From Pseudomonas sp. C2B4 (lineage in GTDB: Bacteria > Pseudomonadota > Gammaproteobacteria > Pseudomonadales > Pseudomonadaceae): a DNA stretch of 64,000 bases. This document shows, piece after piece, positions 42,603-51,132 of this stretch. The notes below the pieces were generated by a model. That model was not told where the DNA came from. It saw nothing but the letters and a program-made list of their open reading frames with translations, and made no database searches. The stretch lies in contig NZ_JABFMU010000007.1 of the NCBI RefSeq assembly GCF_013359695.1, positions 100,234-164,233 on the forward strand, in the 5' to 3' direction. The translations under genes were made by a program, and so were the position numbers. Numbering within the stretch: position 1 is the first letter of the stretch; each line of letters starts with the position of its first letter.

Positions 42603-42926
42603 TTACAGTTTGAACCCATAATCGCGCTCAACCCGACACACCCGCGTATGGCACTGCGCATACCAGGTCGACCGCCCGCGCTCCCGGATCGCGCTGTGCT
42701 CGGGATGATGTTTCCACGCCAGAATCGCCGCTTCACTGGCCCAGTACGACACGGTAATACCCAGCCCATCCTCGCCCCGCGCCGACTCCGCGCCGAGGAA
42801 CCCCGGTTGTTCTCGCGCCATCTCCACCATGCGCGCAGCGGCCTCGGCATACCCCAGGTCACCCTCCGTGCGCAGCGAGGTGAAGATCACCGCGTAATAC
42901 GGTGCGGGTGGCGTATTGGCGATCAT
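42603..42926 (-). CDS. Antibiotic biosynthesis monooxygenase (ABM) domain protein
   Basis: This 107-residue dimeric alpha+beta-barrel protein has YYAVIFTSLRTEGD, EQPGFLGAESARGEDGLGITVSYW and AWKHHPEHSAIRERG. Members include heme-degrading and quinone-forming monooxygenases; the H-x-x-H region fits this group. Its start overlaps the stop of the GATase-like gene by ATGA, so the two are translationally coupled. Confidence 0.85.
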   Translation of the reverse strand: MIANTPPAPYYAVIFTSLRTEGDLGYAEAAARMVEMAREQPGFLGAESARGEDGLGITVSYWASEAAILAWKHHPEHSAIRERGRSTWYAQCHTRVCRVERDYGFKL

Positions 42927-43630
42927 GGTCGCTGCTCCGCGCAGGCTTCTACCAGTGCCCGCACCAATGGCGGCAGCGTACCCTTGAGCGCAGCGCGTTC
43001 CGGTTGGAACAGCGTGGCCACGAAGAAGGGATGCCCCCTGAGTTCCAGTGCGCGCAAGCCTTGCGCCGCATCGTGGCCCACACCCTGAAGGTCGTGTTGG
43101 AGCAAGTCCTGTTCGAACTGTGGATTCACACCAAAGCGGCAGCGATAGCCTTCACGAATCTCGGACGTTTCATACGCCTTGGCGATCAACGAACCTGCCC
43201 GCAACCGAATGCTGTCGACCACCTCAACCAGTGAGCACGTCAGAGGCGTGAGCAATGCGCGATCAGCATCGGGCGATGTCTCGCCATGCTCGGCATCCGA
43301 CCAGCCGAGTGCGTTGCGCGCATATTCCAGCACCGCGTGTTGAAAACCGCCGCAGGTGCCGAGGAAAGGTCGCTGGTGTTCGCGGGCAAAGCGAATCGCC
43401 CGTAACGCGCCGTCCGGGCTGCGATAAGGGCTGGCGGGCACACACCAGAAGCCGTCGAATTCATCGAGGGACGCGCCGGCGTCGATGCTTTCGGTGCCGA
43501 GCCAATGCCCTTGCACGCTCAGAACGCTGTGATCGGCGGCCAAACCGAGGGCCAGGGGGATGGCTTGATGGGCGGTGACTTGCGGGTCGTAGTCGCCGAT
43601 CAGAGCGATGCGGATGACGGGGTTTTCCAT
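42923..43630 (-). CDS. CTP synthase C-terminal-like glutamine amidotransferase domain protein
   Basis: This 235-residue stand-alone class I GATase fold protein has IALIGDYDPQVTAHQAIP at the start and a nucleophile elbow GTCGGFQHAVLEYARN with the cysteine in place. It matches the group known as CTP synthase C-terminal region-related (seleno)proteins; here the key residue is Cys, not Sec. No synthetase domain is attached. It is coupled to the ABM gene and divergent from a LysR gene. Confidence 0.8.
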   Translation of the reverse strand: MENPVIRIALIGDYDPQVTAHQAIPLALGLAADHSVLSVQGHWLGTESIDAGASLDEFDGFWCVPASPYRSPDGALRAIRFAREHQRPFLGTCGGFQHAVLEYARNALGWSDAEHGETSPDADRALLTPLTCSLVEVVDSIRLRAGSLIAKAYETSEIREGYRCRFGVNPQFEQDLLQHDLQGVGHDAAQGLRALELRGHPFFVATLFQPERAALKGTLPPLVRALVEACAEQRP

Positions 43631-43708
43631 GGAGCACCTCAGCGCTTGTTGATTCCTGGCGCCCACTATAGATTGGCGTTCACGCACTCAATATTGGCGT
43701 TTTACCAA

Positions 43709-44587
43709 GTGATCAATGCGCCGACGCACTATCGACTGGACTACCCGGACCTGGCCCTGATTCTCGCGCTGGTGCGCGGCGGCTCGTTGGCCCGGGCCTC
43801 ACAGCTGATGCAGGTAGACGTCTCGACGGTGTTTCGGGCCGTGCGGCGACTCGAAGCCGCGCTGGGCCAGCAATTGTTCGAAAAAAGCCGCGCCGGCTAC
43901 CTGCCCACCACCTTGGCACAGTCGCTCGCCAAGCAGGCGGAGCAAGCCGAACAAGCCCTGGAAGCGGCGCGCATCGGCGTGGAGCAGGGCGGTGAAGTCA
44001 TCAGCGGCACGGTGCGTCTGACCTGCACGGATTCAGTCCTGCAAGGTTTGCTGTTGCCGGCGCTGGCGCACTTCATGCCGAACTATCCGGCGCTGACCCT
44101 CGAACTCAGCACCTCCAACGACTTTGCCAATCTAAGCCGCCGCGATGCCGATATCGCCCTGCGCCTGACCCGCACGCCACCGGAACATCTGGTGGGGCGA
44201 CGTTTGGCGGACGTTGCCTACCGGGTGTGTGCCAGTGCGAGTTACCTGCAATCGGCCGGCACCGACGATCCGGCAGCATTGACCTGGATCGCTCCGGATG
44301 ACTTCCTGCCCGATCACCCGACGGTGGCCTGGCGCCGCCAAGCGTTACCGGGCGTGATGCCGGGTTATCGCTGCAACAGTATGCTGTCGGTCACCGAACT
44401 GGTACGAGCGGGGTTGGGCGTGGCAGCGTTGCCGGACTTTTTGATTGGTGAGGGATTGCAAACGCTGGGCGAGCCGTTGCACGGCTACGACACGGCGTTG
44501 TGGCTACTGACGCGCCCGGATTGCCGTGCCTTGCGCTCGGTGGTGACCTTGTTTGACGAGTTGGGGCGGGCGCTGAAATGGGCGTGA
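43709..44587 (+). CDS. LysR-family transcriptional regulator
   Basis: This 292-residue protein is counted from a GTG (VINAPTHYRLDYPDLAL). The HTH is ILALVRGGSLARASQLMQVDVSTVFRAVRRLE, followed by a LysR effector domain. The start is uncertain: TTG at 43694 is also in frame, and neither has a clear ribosome binding site. It is divergent from the GATase-ABM pair, its likely target. Confidence 0.8.
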   Translation: MINAPTHYRLDYPDLALILALVRGGSLARASQLMQVDVSTVFRAVRRLEAALGQQLFEKSRAGYLPTTLAQSLAKQAEQAEQALEAARIGVEQGGEVISGTVRLTCTDSVLQGLLLPALAHFMPNYPALTLELSTSNDFANLSRRDADIALRLTRTPPEHLVGRRLADVAYRVCASASYLQSAGTDDPAALTWIAPDDFLPDHPTVAWRRQALPGVMPGYRCNSMLSVTELVRAGLGVAALPDFLIGEGLQTLGEPLHGYDTALWLLTRPDCRALRSVVTLFDELGRALKWA

Positions 44588-44593
44588 GGTGGC

Positions 44594-44614
44594 TCGGGCT
44601 TCCGCCCGATTTTT
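44594..44614 (+). terminator. Rho-independent terminator after the LysR gene
   Basis: TCGGGC, a TTCC loop and GCCCGA are followed by TTTTT. Confidence 0.8.
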
Positions 44615-44687
44615 CATTCTGAAACACATTGCCGCGATGGGGTTGGAGCGATCGAGCGTTCGACCTCGCCACCCATCGTGTCATTTC

Positions 44688-45296
44688 TTACAGCTGATAA
44701 TTAGCCAGAAACATATCCAGCGCCGACTCCACCACCGTGCTTTGCATCTCGGTCGAGAGTCTTGGCTGGCCCATGGAAATCTGCGGCCAGAACGCGAAGG
44801 ATTTGAGCAGGCCCTGCACCTGTTGCGCAGCAAAGTCGGGGGCGACTGCTTTCAATCGGCCATCGGCCTGTGCTGCACGAATCCACACCGTCAGGTTTTC
44901 TTCACGCTCACCCATTCGGGTCACCATGCTCTGGGCCCGCTCGGGAGAATGGATGGCCGCGGCAATGGCCACACGTGCCAGATCGAGAAGATTGTCATCG
45001 CTCAGCATTTGCAACTTCGCGGTCAGCAATTGGCGCAATTGATCGCGCAAGGGCAGCTCGCGGCAGTAGGACGTTTCCTGCTCCGCCGTCACCCTGATCC
45101 ATAATTGATTGAGGATCTCCGCAAACAACTCTTCCTTGCTGGGAAAGTGGTTGTACACCGTGCGCTTCGACACGCCAGCAGTGGCGGCAATCTTGTCCAT
45201 GCTGGTGATCTCGAAACCGTTGGCACGGAATTCGGCAATCGCCGCCTGAATGATGGCTTCGCGTTTTCGGTCGGTCAGGCGCTGTGGAGCTGTCAT
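44688..45296 (-). CDS. TetR-family transcriptional regulator
   Basis: This 202-residue repressor has an N-terminal HTH (EAIIQAAIAEFRANGFEITSMDKIA, AGVSKRTVYNHFPSKEELFAEIL) and a helical ligand domain of AefR type. It is divergent from the MBL-fold hydrolase gene; a palindrome in the shared promoter is the likely operator. Confidence 0.9.
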   Translation of the reverse strand: MTAPQRLTDRKREAIIQAAIAEFRANGFEITSMDKIAATAGVSKRTVYNHFPSKEELFAEILNQLWIRVTAEQETSYCRELPLRDQLRQLLTAKLQMLSDDNLLDLARVAIAAAIHSPERAQSMVTRMGEREENLTVWIRAAQADGRLKAVAPDFAAQQVQGLLKSFAFWPQISMGQPRLSTEMQSTVVESALDMFLANYQL

Positions 45297-45374
45297 AAAT
45301 ACGCTTCGGCAGGAAGGGGTAAGAAATTACACTCGGTAGTTTACTTGCGATCGGCTTTGATGCAACCTTGAAAC

Positions 45375-45390
45375 TACACTGTGCAGTGTA
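45375..45390. promoter_or_regulatory. Probable TetR operator
   Basis: TACACTG-TG-CAGTGTA is a perfect 7-bp inverted repeat in the divergent promoter region. A related degenerate site, ATTACACTCGGTAGTTT, lies at 45326-45343, near the TetR start. Confidence 0.6.
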
Positions 45391-45511
45391 ATGTTTTGTT
45401 AATCCTGCACGGTGATAACTAGAGTTTCGGCTGATGCGTGCGTGCCTTGGCCATTTATCGTCCCAAAGCGGAAAATCGTGATACGCGCGGTTTTTCTGGA
45501 GTCATTCAGTC

Positions 45512-46570
45512 ATGGCCAACTCAACTTCCCCGGCGGATATCGCTGTCACACCTGAGGCTTCTCGTCAGGCAGAAGGGCAATACCGCAACCATGCACCGTT
45601 CAAGCGCGAGGGCTTTCGCAAGACCCTGCGCATCCTGTGGAACGTGATCTTCAACAAACCGCGCGACACCCGTCCCAGCGCACCGGTCCCGGTACAGCCT
45701 CTGACGCGAGCGGCACTGATGGCCGCACCGAACCACAGCGTCTATCGCCTCGGCCATTCCACGGTATTGCTCAAGCTGCGGGACAAGTTCTACATCACCG
45801 ACCCGGTCTTCGCTGAACGCGCCTCACCCGTGCAATGGGCCGGGCCCAAGCGCTTTCACCAGCCGCCCATCAGCCTGGAGCAATTGCCGCCGATCGAAGC
45901 GGTGATCCTGTCCCACGATCACTACGACCACCTGGATCATCAGGCCGTGTTGAAACTGGCTGACAAGACCCGCTATTTCCTGACGCCGCTGGGCGTGGGC
46001 GACACCCTGATCAAGTGGGGCATCGACGCCAGCAAGGTCCGGCAACTGGACTGGTGGGAAGGCACCGAGGTCGAAGGCCTGCGCTTTATCGCCACGCCAT
46101 CGCAACACTTTTCCGGGCGCGGCCTGTTCGACGGTAACAGCACCCTCTGGGCCTCGTGGGTGATGATCGACGGCGACACGCGGATCTTCTTCAGTGGTGA
46201 CAGTGGCTACTTCGACGGCTTCAAACGCATCGGCGAGCAGTACGGTCCGTTCGACCTGACCCTGATGGAAACCGGCGCCTACAACGTCGAATGGCCGCAC
46301 GTGCACATGCAACCGGAACAAACCCTGCAAGCCCACCTCGACCTCAAGGGGCGCTGGCTGTTACCGATCCACAACGGTACTTTCGATTTGTCGATGCACG
46401 CCTGGTACGAACCCTTCGACCGCATCCTGGCATTGGCTTGGGAGCGTAGCGTGACGATTACCACGCCGCAGATGGGCGAGGCCTTCAACCTGAAGCATCC
46501 GCAGCGGGGTGAGGCCTGGTGGTTAACGGTCGAGCAGCCGGTGTATGAGGATCAACAAAGCCTCGGGTGA
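45512..46570 (+). CDS. MBL-fold metallo-hydrolase, NAPE-PLD/UlaG-like
   Basis: This 352-residue metallo-beta-lactamase-fold hydrolase has the zinc motif HDHYDH (135-140), further ligands in TPSQHFSGRG and FFSGDSGYF, and HNGTFDLSMHAWYEPF near the end. The pattern is that of NAPE-hydrolysing phospholipase D-like proteins. There is no signal peptide, though residues 31-49 are basic/aromatic and may associate with membrane. The divergent TetR gene is its probable regulator; a lipid-like substrate or inducer is plausible. Confidence 0.85.
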   Translation: MANSTSPADIAVTPEASRQAEGQYRNHAPFKREGFRKTLRILWNVIFNKPRDTRPSAPVPVQPLTRAALMAAPNHSVYRLGHSTVLLKLRDKFYITDPVFAERASPVQWAGPKRFHQPPISLEQLPPIEAVILSHDHYDHLDHQAVLKLADKTRYFLTPLGVGDTLIKWGIDASKVRQLDWWEGTEVEGLRFIATPSQHFSGRGLFDGNSTLWASWVMIDGDTRIFFSGDSGYFDGFKRIGEQYGPFDLTLMETGAYNVEWPHVHMQPEQTLQAHLDLKGRWLLPIHNGTFDLSMHAWYEPFDRILALAWERSVTITTPQMGEAFNLKHPQRGEAWWLTVEQPVYEDQQSLG

Positions 46571-46701
46571 AGCGACTACGAACAGGGACGAACATTCTTA
46601 CGAAAGGCTGTGAGCGGTGATGACGGATAATTTCGGCCGCTTCTGTAGGCTGAAATACCGGGTGAAATGCATCACCCGCAATCAGTCATAAGGATGTTTA
46701 C

Positions 46702-48219
46702 ATGGACGTAAGGTTAAGCGGCTGCATGATGCGGTTGGCTGGGGTCGCCCTGTTCTCGATGGCGATAAGCGGATTCTGTGCACAGGCCGCCGCGCCCGAA
46801 ACCCGGCTGGAGTACATGAGTATCGACGAGATCAACCAGAGGATGGACAGCGGTCAGCTGAGTTCCGTAGCGCTGGTTCGACACTTGTTGGCGCGGATCG
46901 AAAGGCTGGACAAAAACGGGCCGGCAATCAACGCCATCATCGAGCTCAATCCCGAGGCCTTGGCGATTGCCGAGGCAATGGATCGGGAACGAAAGGGCGG
47001 CTACACCCGAGGCCCGCTGCATGGCATCCCGGTGTTGCTGAAGGACAATATCGACACCTCCGATCAAATGCAGACCAGCGCCGGCTCACTAGCCATGGTC
47101 GGACAACCCGCCGCGCAGGATGCCTTTATCGTGCAACGCCTCAGGGCGGCCGGGGCGGTGATTCTCGGAAAAACCAATCTCAGTGAATGGGCTAATTTTC
47201 GTGATCCTGCCATTTCCAGCGGCTGGAGCGGGCGCGGCGGCCAAACCAAAAATCCGCACCTATTAAGTGGCGATCCCTGCGGTTCCAGTTCAGGTTCCGC
47301 CGCCGCCGTCGCGGCAGGTTTTGCGCCCCTGACCGTCGGCACGGAAACGTCTGGATCGATCAGTTGCCCGGCATCCATGAATGGTGTGGTGGGCATCAAG
47401 CCCACCGTGGGTCTGCTAAGTGGAAGTGGCATTATTCCGGTGACTCACAAACTGGACACGCCCGGGCCGATGGCACGCACGGTTCGCGACGCTGCACTCC
47501 TGTTGAATGCGATGGTGGGCAACGATGTCGCTGATCCGATCCAAAAGCCGCATAACCTGGAAGCGGTGGACTTCACCGCCTTGTTACGTCCAAACACTCT
47601 GATTGGACGACGAATCGGCTACCCCGCCAAATTTGATCGTGATGCTTTGGCGCTGCAGGTTGACCCGCATTTTTCCAGAGCGTTGGAGCTCATGCAGGCA
47701 GCAGGCGCAACGTTGATCCCCGTGGAACTGATCGACCCGCTTTCGGAGCAGGTTGAGGAAGCATTGCAAATGGGGATCAAGCGAGACTTGCCTCGTTACC
47801 TGGCGACTCGAACCGGAGTTCCTGCCGCGACACTGGACGATCTGCTGCTGTTCAATGCCGCCAGCGCTGAAGGTCATAACCAGGACACCTTGATTGCTGC
47901 CAGCAAAGTTGTCTTCGACGAGCAAACCTACAATCAGCTCTGGCAGAACATCCAAGGTGAAAACGCCGCCGCCATCGATCAATTGCTGGCAACCCATCAA
48001 CTGGATGCCCTCGTATCAGACGTCGAATCACCTGCCATGAATGTCGTACCGCTGGCGGGGTATCCCGGCGTCATGGTGCCTTCCGGAATAGACGATGAAG
48101 GCGCGCCTACGTCGGTCTACTTCTTCGGACCTCGCTGGAGCGATGCCCGGTTACTGGCGTTGGCGTATGGGTATGAACAGATCTCTCATGGGTGGCGTGC
48201 GCCGGCGTTCAAACCGTAG
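46702..48219 (+). CDS. Exported amidase (amidase signature family)
   Basis: This 505-residue hydrolase has a signal peptide (MMRLAGVALFSMAISGFCAQA within residues 9-29). The amidase signature Ser-cisSer-Lys triad is present: K114 in VLLKDNID, the GSSSGSA loop (194-200) and the nucleophile serine near 219 in GTETSGSIS. It acts in the periplasm or outside, on an amide, peptide amide or similar compound. ATAAGGATGTTTAC precedes the ATG. Confidence 0.9.
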   Translation: MDVRLSGCMMRLAGVALFSMAISGFCAQAAAPETRLEYMSIDEINQRMDSGQLSSVALVRHLLARIERLDKNGPAINAIIELNPEALAIAEAMDRERKGGYTRGPLHGIPVLLKDNIDTSDQMQTSAGSLAMVGQPAAQDAFIVQRLRAAGAVILGKTNLSEWANFRDPAISSGWSGRGGQTKNPHLLSGDPCGSSSGSAAAVAAGFAPLTVGTETSGSISCPASMNGVVGIKPTVGLLSGSGIIPVTHKLDTPGPMARTVRDAALLLNAMVGNDVADPIQKPHNLEAVDFTALLRPNTLIGRRIGYPAKFDRDALALQVDPHFSRALELMQAAGATLIPVELIDPLSEQVEEALQMGIKRDLPRYLATRTGVPAATLDDLLLFNAASAEGHNQDTLIAASKVVFDEQTYNQLWQNIQGENAAAIDQLLATHQLDALVSDVESPAMNVVPLAGYPGVMVPSGIDDEGAPTSVYFFGPRWSDARLLALAYGYEQISHGWRAPAFKP

Positions 48220-48227
48220 AGATCGCA

Positions 48228-48329
48228 CTGTAGGAGCGAGCTTGCTCGCGATGCACTCAAGGGCGCCGCGTTTTACCAGGTAATACGCGACATTGTTCAA
48301 GACCATCGCGAGCAAGCTCGCTCCTACAA
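48228..48329. repeat. REPIN (paired GI-type REP)
   Basis: Arms with GAGCTTGCTCGCGA and complement, the same sub-variant as at 5736-5837. Confidence 0.9.
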
Positions 48330-48357
48330 TTGATTCCTCGTCAATCAACGCATCAAC

Positions 48358-48675
48358 TCACTCAACCATCGCAAAATCCGCCCGCCCCACCGGATTCGGC
48401 GTCGACCCTTTCACATTCATCCCACGCCCCGGCGCAAACCCCGGGAAGAACACCAGCCCCTCCGACTCAAACCGATATGCCAACGCCAACCGCGTGACAT
48501 CCAGCACCTCACGCTTGGCCTCGAAACGCTGGATGGCCTCCACCGAAACCCCGGCTTCCTCGGACAATTCCTCCACACTCCAACCCAGCATCGCTCTGGC
48601 CTGGGCGCAGTGGGCCGGGGTGAATTGGAAAAGGGCGATACGCTCCAGGGTGATTTTCATCGCTTGAGAGGCCAT
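48358..48675 (-). CDS. Small HTH (XRE-type) transcriptional regulator
   Basis: This 105-residue protein has a central helix-turn-helix: QARAMLGWSVEELSEEAGVSVEAIQRFE (about 25-52), as in XRE regulators. The C-terminal half is short (LVFFPGFAPGRGMNVKG) and lacks a known domain. A LexA-like box lies 38 nt before the start. It sits at the edge of an accessory segment and its target is unknown. Confidence 0.8.
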   Translation of the reverse strand: MASQAMKITLERIALFQFTPAHCAQARAMLGWSVEELSEEAGVSVEAIQRFEAKREVLDVTRLALAYRFESEGLVFFPGFAPGRGMNVKGSTPNPVGRADFAMVE

Positions 48676-48712
48676 GGTGTTCTCCGGGCTCGAGAGTGTT
48701 GATCAAAATATA

Positions 48713-48728
48713 CTGTGTTTTTGTACAG
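48713..48728. promoter_or_regulatory. LexA-type SOS box candidate
   Basis: CTGT-GTTTTTGT-ACAG fits the CTGT-N8-ACAG consensus exactly. On the minus strand a TATATT -10-like element follows directly, so the box overlaps the probable promoter of the HTH gene. Confidence 0.5.
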
Positions 48729-48797
48729 TTGTTTTGAGCGCGGATCAAATTGATTTTTCGATTTTCTCTATCCCGTGCCATCCGGCCAGACGGACGG

Positions 48798-49760
48798 TTA
48801 CTTGCCTTCCAACCCCGGCGCCTCCCGCACAATCAGGTGATCCAGATTCTCAATGTCGGCACTGAACACCCCGAACGTCTGCTCGGGGTTTTTCTTACTT
48901 GGTACCTGCTTCAACACCGGTGTCACCCCATAAAAGAAGCAATACAACTCACGCCCACTGTCGATGGCATGCTTGATCTCTTCCAGGAACGCCTTGCGCT
49001 TGCGGTAGGTGTCGATCAGCTTCTTGCTCAGGTAAACATTGACCGAATACGGCTTCTTCTCGAACCAGACCTTCTTCTCGAAGTCGATGCGAAAGCTCTG
49101 GGTGTAGTCCTTGATCTCCTTGATCCTGCCCCAGTAAATCAGCCCCTTGTTGTCCTGCAGATACTCGATCTTCTTGAAAAACGCGCCGTAGGTTGCGGTG
49201 TGCTCGCCGATCTTCAGCGGCATGCGCTTGAGCAGCTCCTTGTCGCCGAAATTCGAGACAAAACACTCGACGGGGTGGGCGAAGACATGGGTCTTGTCCG
49301 GCGCCGAATCCTGGGCTGAAGGCTCGACGTTACTGTCCGCCGAAGACGTAACCGCCTCATCCCTCGCAACGTCCGCCACCCCCGCCGGGCTGTGCGGCTT
49401 GCGCACATACTGACGCCGGGTCAGCAACAATTCCGACGGGAAATGCTCCTCACGGCTGTCATCCGCTTCGGCCTCCACCCCCGGCGCCGGCGTCTTCAGG
49501 CTCACATAAGGACAACCCTCGACATGCCGCGTAGTCGGCAGGTTCTTGAAATGCGGCGTACGCACGTAGTTCACATTCTTGGCGTTGAACGTGCCCAACC
49601 CATTCGCGGCTTCGAACGCTAAACGGCAGACATCGTTGGGGCACTGGAAATGCTCCTGGGCGGAATCGAATGCCATGGTTTCGTCGAAATTGAGATCGCG
49701 CACGTCATAGATCGACAGCTTGGCGTCGAGGCTGAGGCAGTAGGCGAGGTCGAATTTCAT
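48798..49760 (-). CDS. Hypothetical protein with N-terminal Cys/His cluster
   Basis: This 320-residue protein was not assigned to a family. The N-terminal third has possible zinc ligands: CPNDVC (C40, C45), H70, H79 and C83 in HVEGCPY, an arrangement seen in CoiA-like competence proteins. Residues 95-165 are low-complexity and acidic. The C-terminal 150 residues (YGAFFKKIEYLQDNKGLIYWG, then SFRIDFEKKVWFEKKPYSVNVYL) look like a beta-rich globular domain. It may be a nucleic-acid-related accessory protein, but this is a guess from the cluster and location. Confidence 0.65.
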   Translation of the reverse strand: MKFDLAYCLSLDAKLSIYDVRDLNFDETMAFDSAQEHFQCPNDVCRLAFEAANGLGTFNAKNVNYVRTPHFKNLPTTRHVEGCPYVSLKTPAPGVEAEADDSREEHFPSELLLTRRQYVRKPHSPAGVADVARDEAVTSSADSNVEPSAQDSAPDKTHVFAHPVECFVSNFGDKELLKRMPLKIGEHTATYGAFFKKIEYLQDNKGLIYWGRIKEIKDYTQSFRIDFEKKVWFEKKPYSVNVYLSKKLIDTYRKRKAFLEEIKHAIDSGRELYCFFYGVTPVLKQVPSKKNPEQTFGVFSADIENLDHLIVREAPGLEGK

Positions 49761-49925
49761 GGGGGCTCGAGTCCGTGAGAGGGAAGGGTATTAATAGCGG
49801 GAGGCGGGGCAGGTTGCACTCACTGTTTTCAACACCCCACAAAATCAACGACAACCTACCGAAACCGTGGAAGCGAGCCCGTTCGCGAATGCCAAAACCA
49901 CCACCGCATCAAGCTAACCACCCAC

Positions 49926-50051
49926 CTGTGGCGAGGGGATTCATCCCCGTTGGATCACGCGGTGCATCAGGCAGACCACGTTGCCTGGATTGGCGACTGT
50001 TGCGCAGCCGAACGGGACGGTGCGGCGTTCCGACAAGCACCCTCGCCACAG
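49926..50051. repeat. Degenerate GII REPIN
   Basis: The left arm CTGTGGCGAGGGGATTCATC is nearly intact; the right arm is eroded to ACCCTCGCCACAG. The rest of the 49761-50087 stretch shows no gene. Confidence 0.7.
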
Positions 50052-50087
50052 GTTTTTTACTTGAACAGCGAGTTCGTGCGGCCGCAT

Positions 50088-50318
50088 TCAAGCGTTGCAG
50101 CTAAGTTGAAATAAGTATGCTGGGTCATAAATCTTTTTCCCCAACAGGTTTTCCAGAGCTCCAAGCTGCTCGTTCGTGAGGTTGTATCCTTCCCAGCCTT
50201 GTTGTTCAGCGGTCCATCCCATGATCCGTTTTACTTCCTGATCCTTTCCAGCCGGGAGCTCTTCTTCGAATGCAAGGAGCTCGTTATCTCTGTAAAAGGC
50301 TTCGATGACATAAATCAT
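50088..50318 (-). CDS. Small bacteriocin-associated protein, DUF7683-like, copy 2
   Basis: This 76-residue protein starts MIYVIEAFYRDNELLAFEEEL and contains QGWEGYNLTNEQLGALENLLG. It is a paralogue of the gene at 51133-51363 and appears to belong to the family annotated as DUF7683, which often accompanies S-type pyocins. Its ATG overlaps the stop of a short upstream reading frame by ATGA. The role, perhaps accessory immunity, is not known. Confidence 0.7.
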   Translation of the reverse strand: MIYVIEAFYRDNELLAFEEELPAGKDQEVKRIMGWTAEQQGWEGYNLTNEQLGALENLLGKKIYDPAYLFQLSCNA

Positions 50319-50410
50319 GGTTCCATGACATCACTGATGAATTTGAGGGCATTCTCTGAGGCAATTGCAGTGGGATGGCCAATCGGGTAAGGGGCCCATA
50401 AACATCCTGA
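50315..50410 (-). pseudogene. Probable C-terminal gene remnant between immunity gene and DUF7683-like gene
   Basis: After the second immunity gene ends, a frame reads YPIGHPTAIASENALKF and then ISDVMEP to a TGA at 50315-50317, overlapping the next start by ATGA. The residues look like real coding sequence, but there is no start codon of its own; upstream the frame overlaps the immunity gene out of frame. It may be what is left of a gene that once preceded this DUF7683-like copy. Confidence 0.35.
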
Positions 50411-50411
50411 T

Positions 50412-50666
50412 TTACCACTTGTCACGATAGATGAATGCCACCTGATAGTCATAGGAGGACAAGTGAATGATATGGAGGAAATGGGGTTGAAGCGTACTGA
50501 CCCAATGGAGGGCAACGTCAAAACCACCGTTGTTTATATTGTCTTCGATACGCATGCCAAGTGCCTCAATCACAGAGCCGTCATCACCCAAATCTTGCGA
50601 CAACTCCTCTCCTTCGCCCAATTCGGTTTCCTTGTCGTACCATTCAAGTCTAATTTTCAGTCCCAT
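50412..50666 (-). CDS. Colicin E3-type (cloacin) immunity protein, copy 2
   Basis: This 84-residue protein begins MGLKIRLEWYDKETEL and has the family core LGDDGSVIEALG and NGGFDVALHWVSTLQPHF; the last residues are YDYQVAFIYRDKW. It closely follows the colicin E3 immunity protein, which binds the rRNase domain. It is a diverged paralogue of the gene at 50745-50999. It may protect against a related toxin from other strains. Confidence 0.85.
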   Translation of the reverse strand: MGLKIRLEWYDKETELGEGEELSQDLGDDGSVIEALGMRIEDNINNGGFDVALHWVSTLQPHFLHIIHLSSYDYQVAFIYRDKW

Positions 50667-50744
50667 GGACCCATCCCTTTTCAAACTACTAATCGTCTGT
50701 ATTCAGGATTAGGGGAAAGCCCAGTAAGAGAAAAATAACTGTTT

Positions 50745-50999
50745 TCACCAAGTATTCCTGTATCGAAAAGATACCTGGTAGTCGAATTTATTTGGCTCAA
50801 TTTTGTGATCAAACAAGGGTTGAATTTTTGGTATCCAGTCATTTTTTACATCGTACCCACCGTCATAAATCTCAAGCTCTTCCATGAGCCCCAAAGCATC
50901 AATGATCGAGCCGTCGTCACCAAGATCGGCCGAGTATTCTTTTCCCTCTAATGCTTCGGTTTTTTTGTCATACCAATTCAATCGGACTTTCAATCCCAT
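50745..50999 (-). CDS. Colicin E3-type (cloacin) immunity protein, copy 1
   Basis: This 84-residue protein begins MGLKVRLNWYDKKTEALEG and contains YSADLGDDGSIIDALG, GGYDVKNDWIPKIQP and FDYQVSFRYRNTW, the E3 immunity fold. As the copy nearest to the toxin gene, it is the likely cognate inhibitor of the bacteriocin rRNase. It lies 133 nt beyond the DUF7683-like gene on the same strand. Confidence 0.9.
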   Translation of the reverse strand: MGLKVRLNWYDKKTEALEGKEYSADLGDDGSIIDALGLMEELEIYDGGYDVKNDWIPKIQPLFDHKIEPNKFDYQVSFRYRNTW

Positions 51000-51132
51000 A
51001 GCATCCTCACAAACACTCTTTAATACTACGTTTCTTATTTGGCGGGTTGATTTGCTCGCCTATAGCGCTTTCGCTCAGGTTTTCCTCCGTTCTCTCACTA
51101 GGGTTGCAGGCCCAACCTTTACATCAATCCAG

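Noticed and set aside
49775..50104. 109-codon plus-strand frame over the degenerate GII REPIN
   Set aside because: Mostly translated repeat sequence with no start context.
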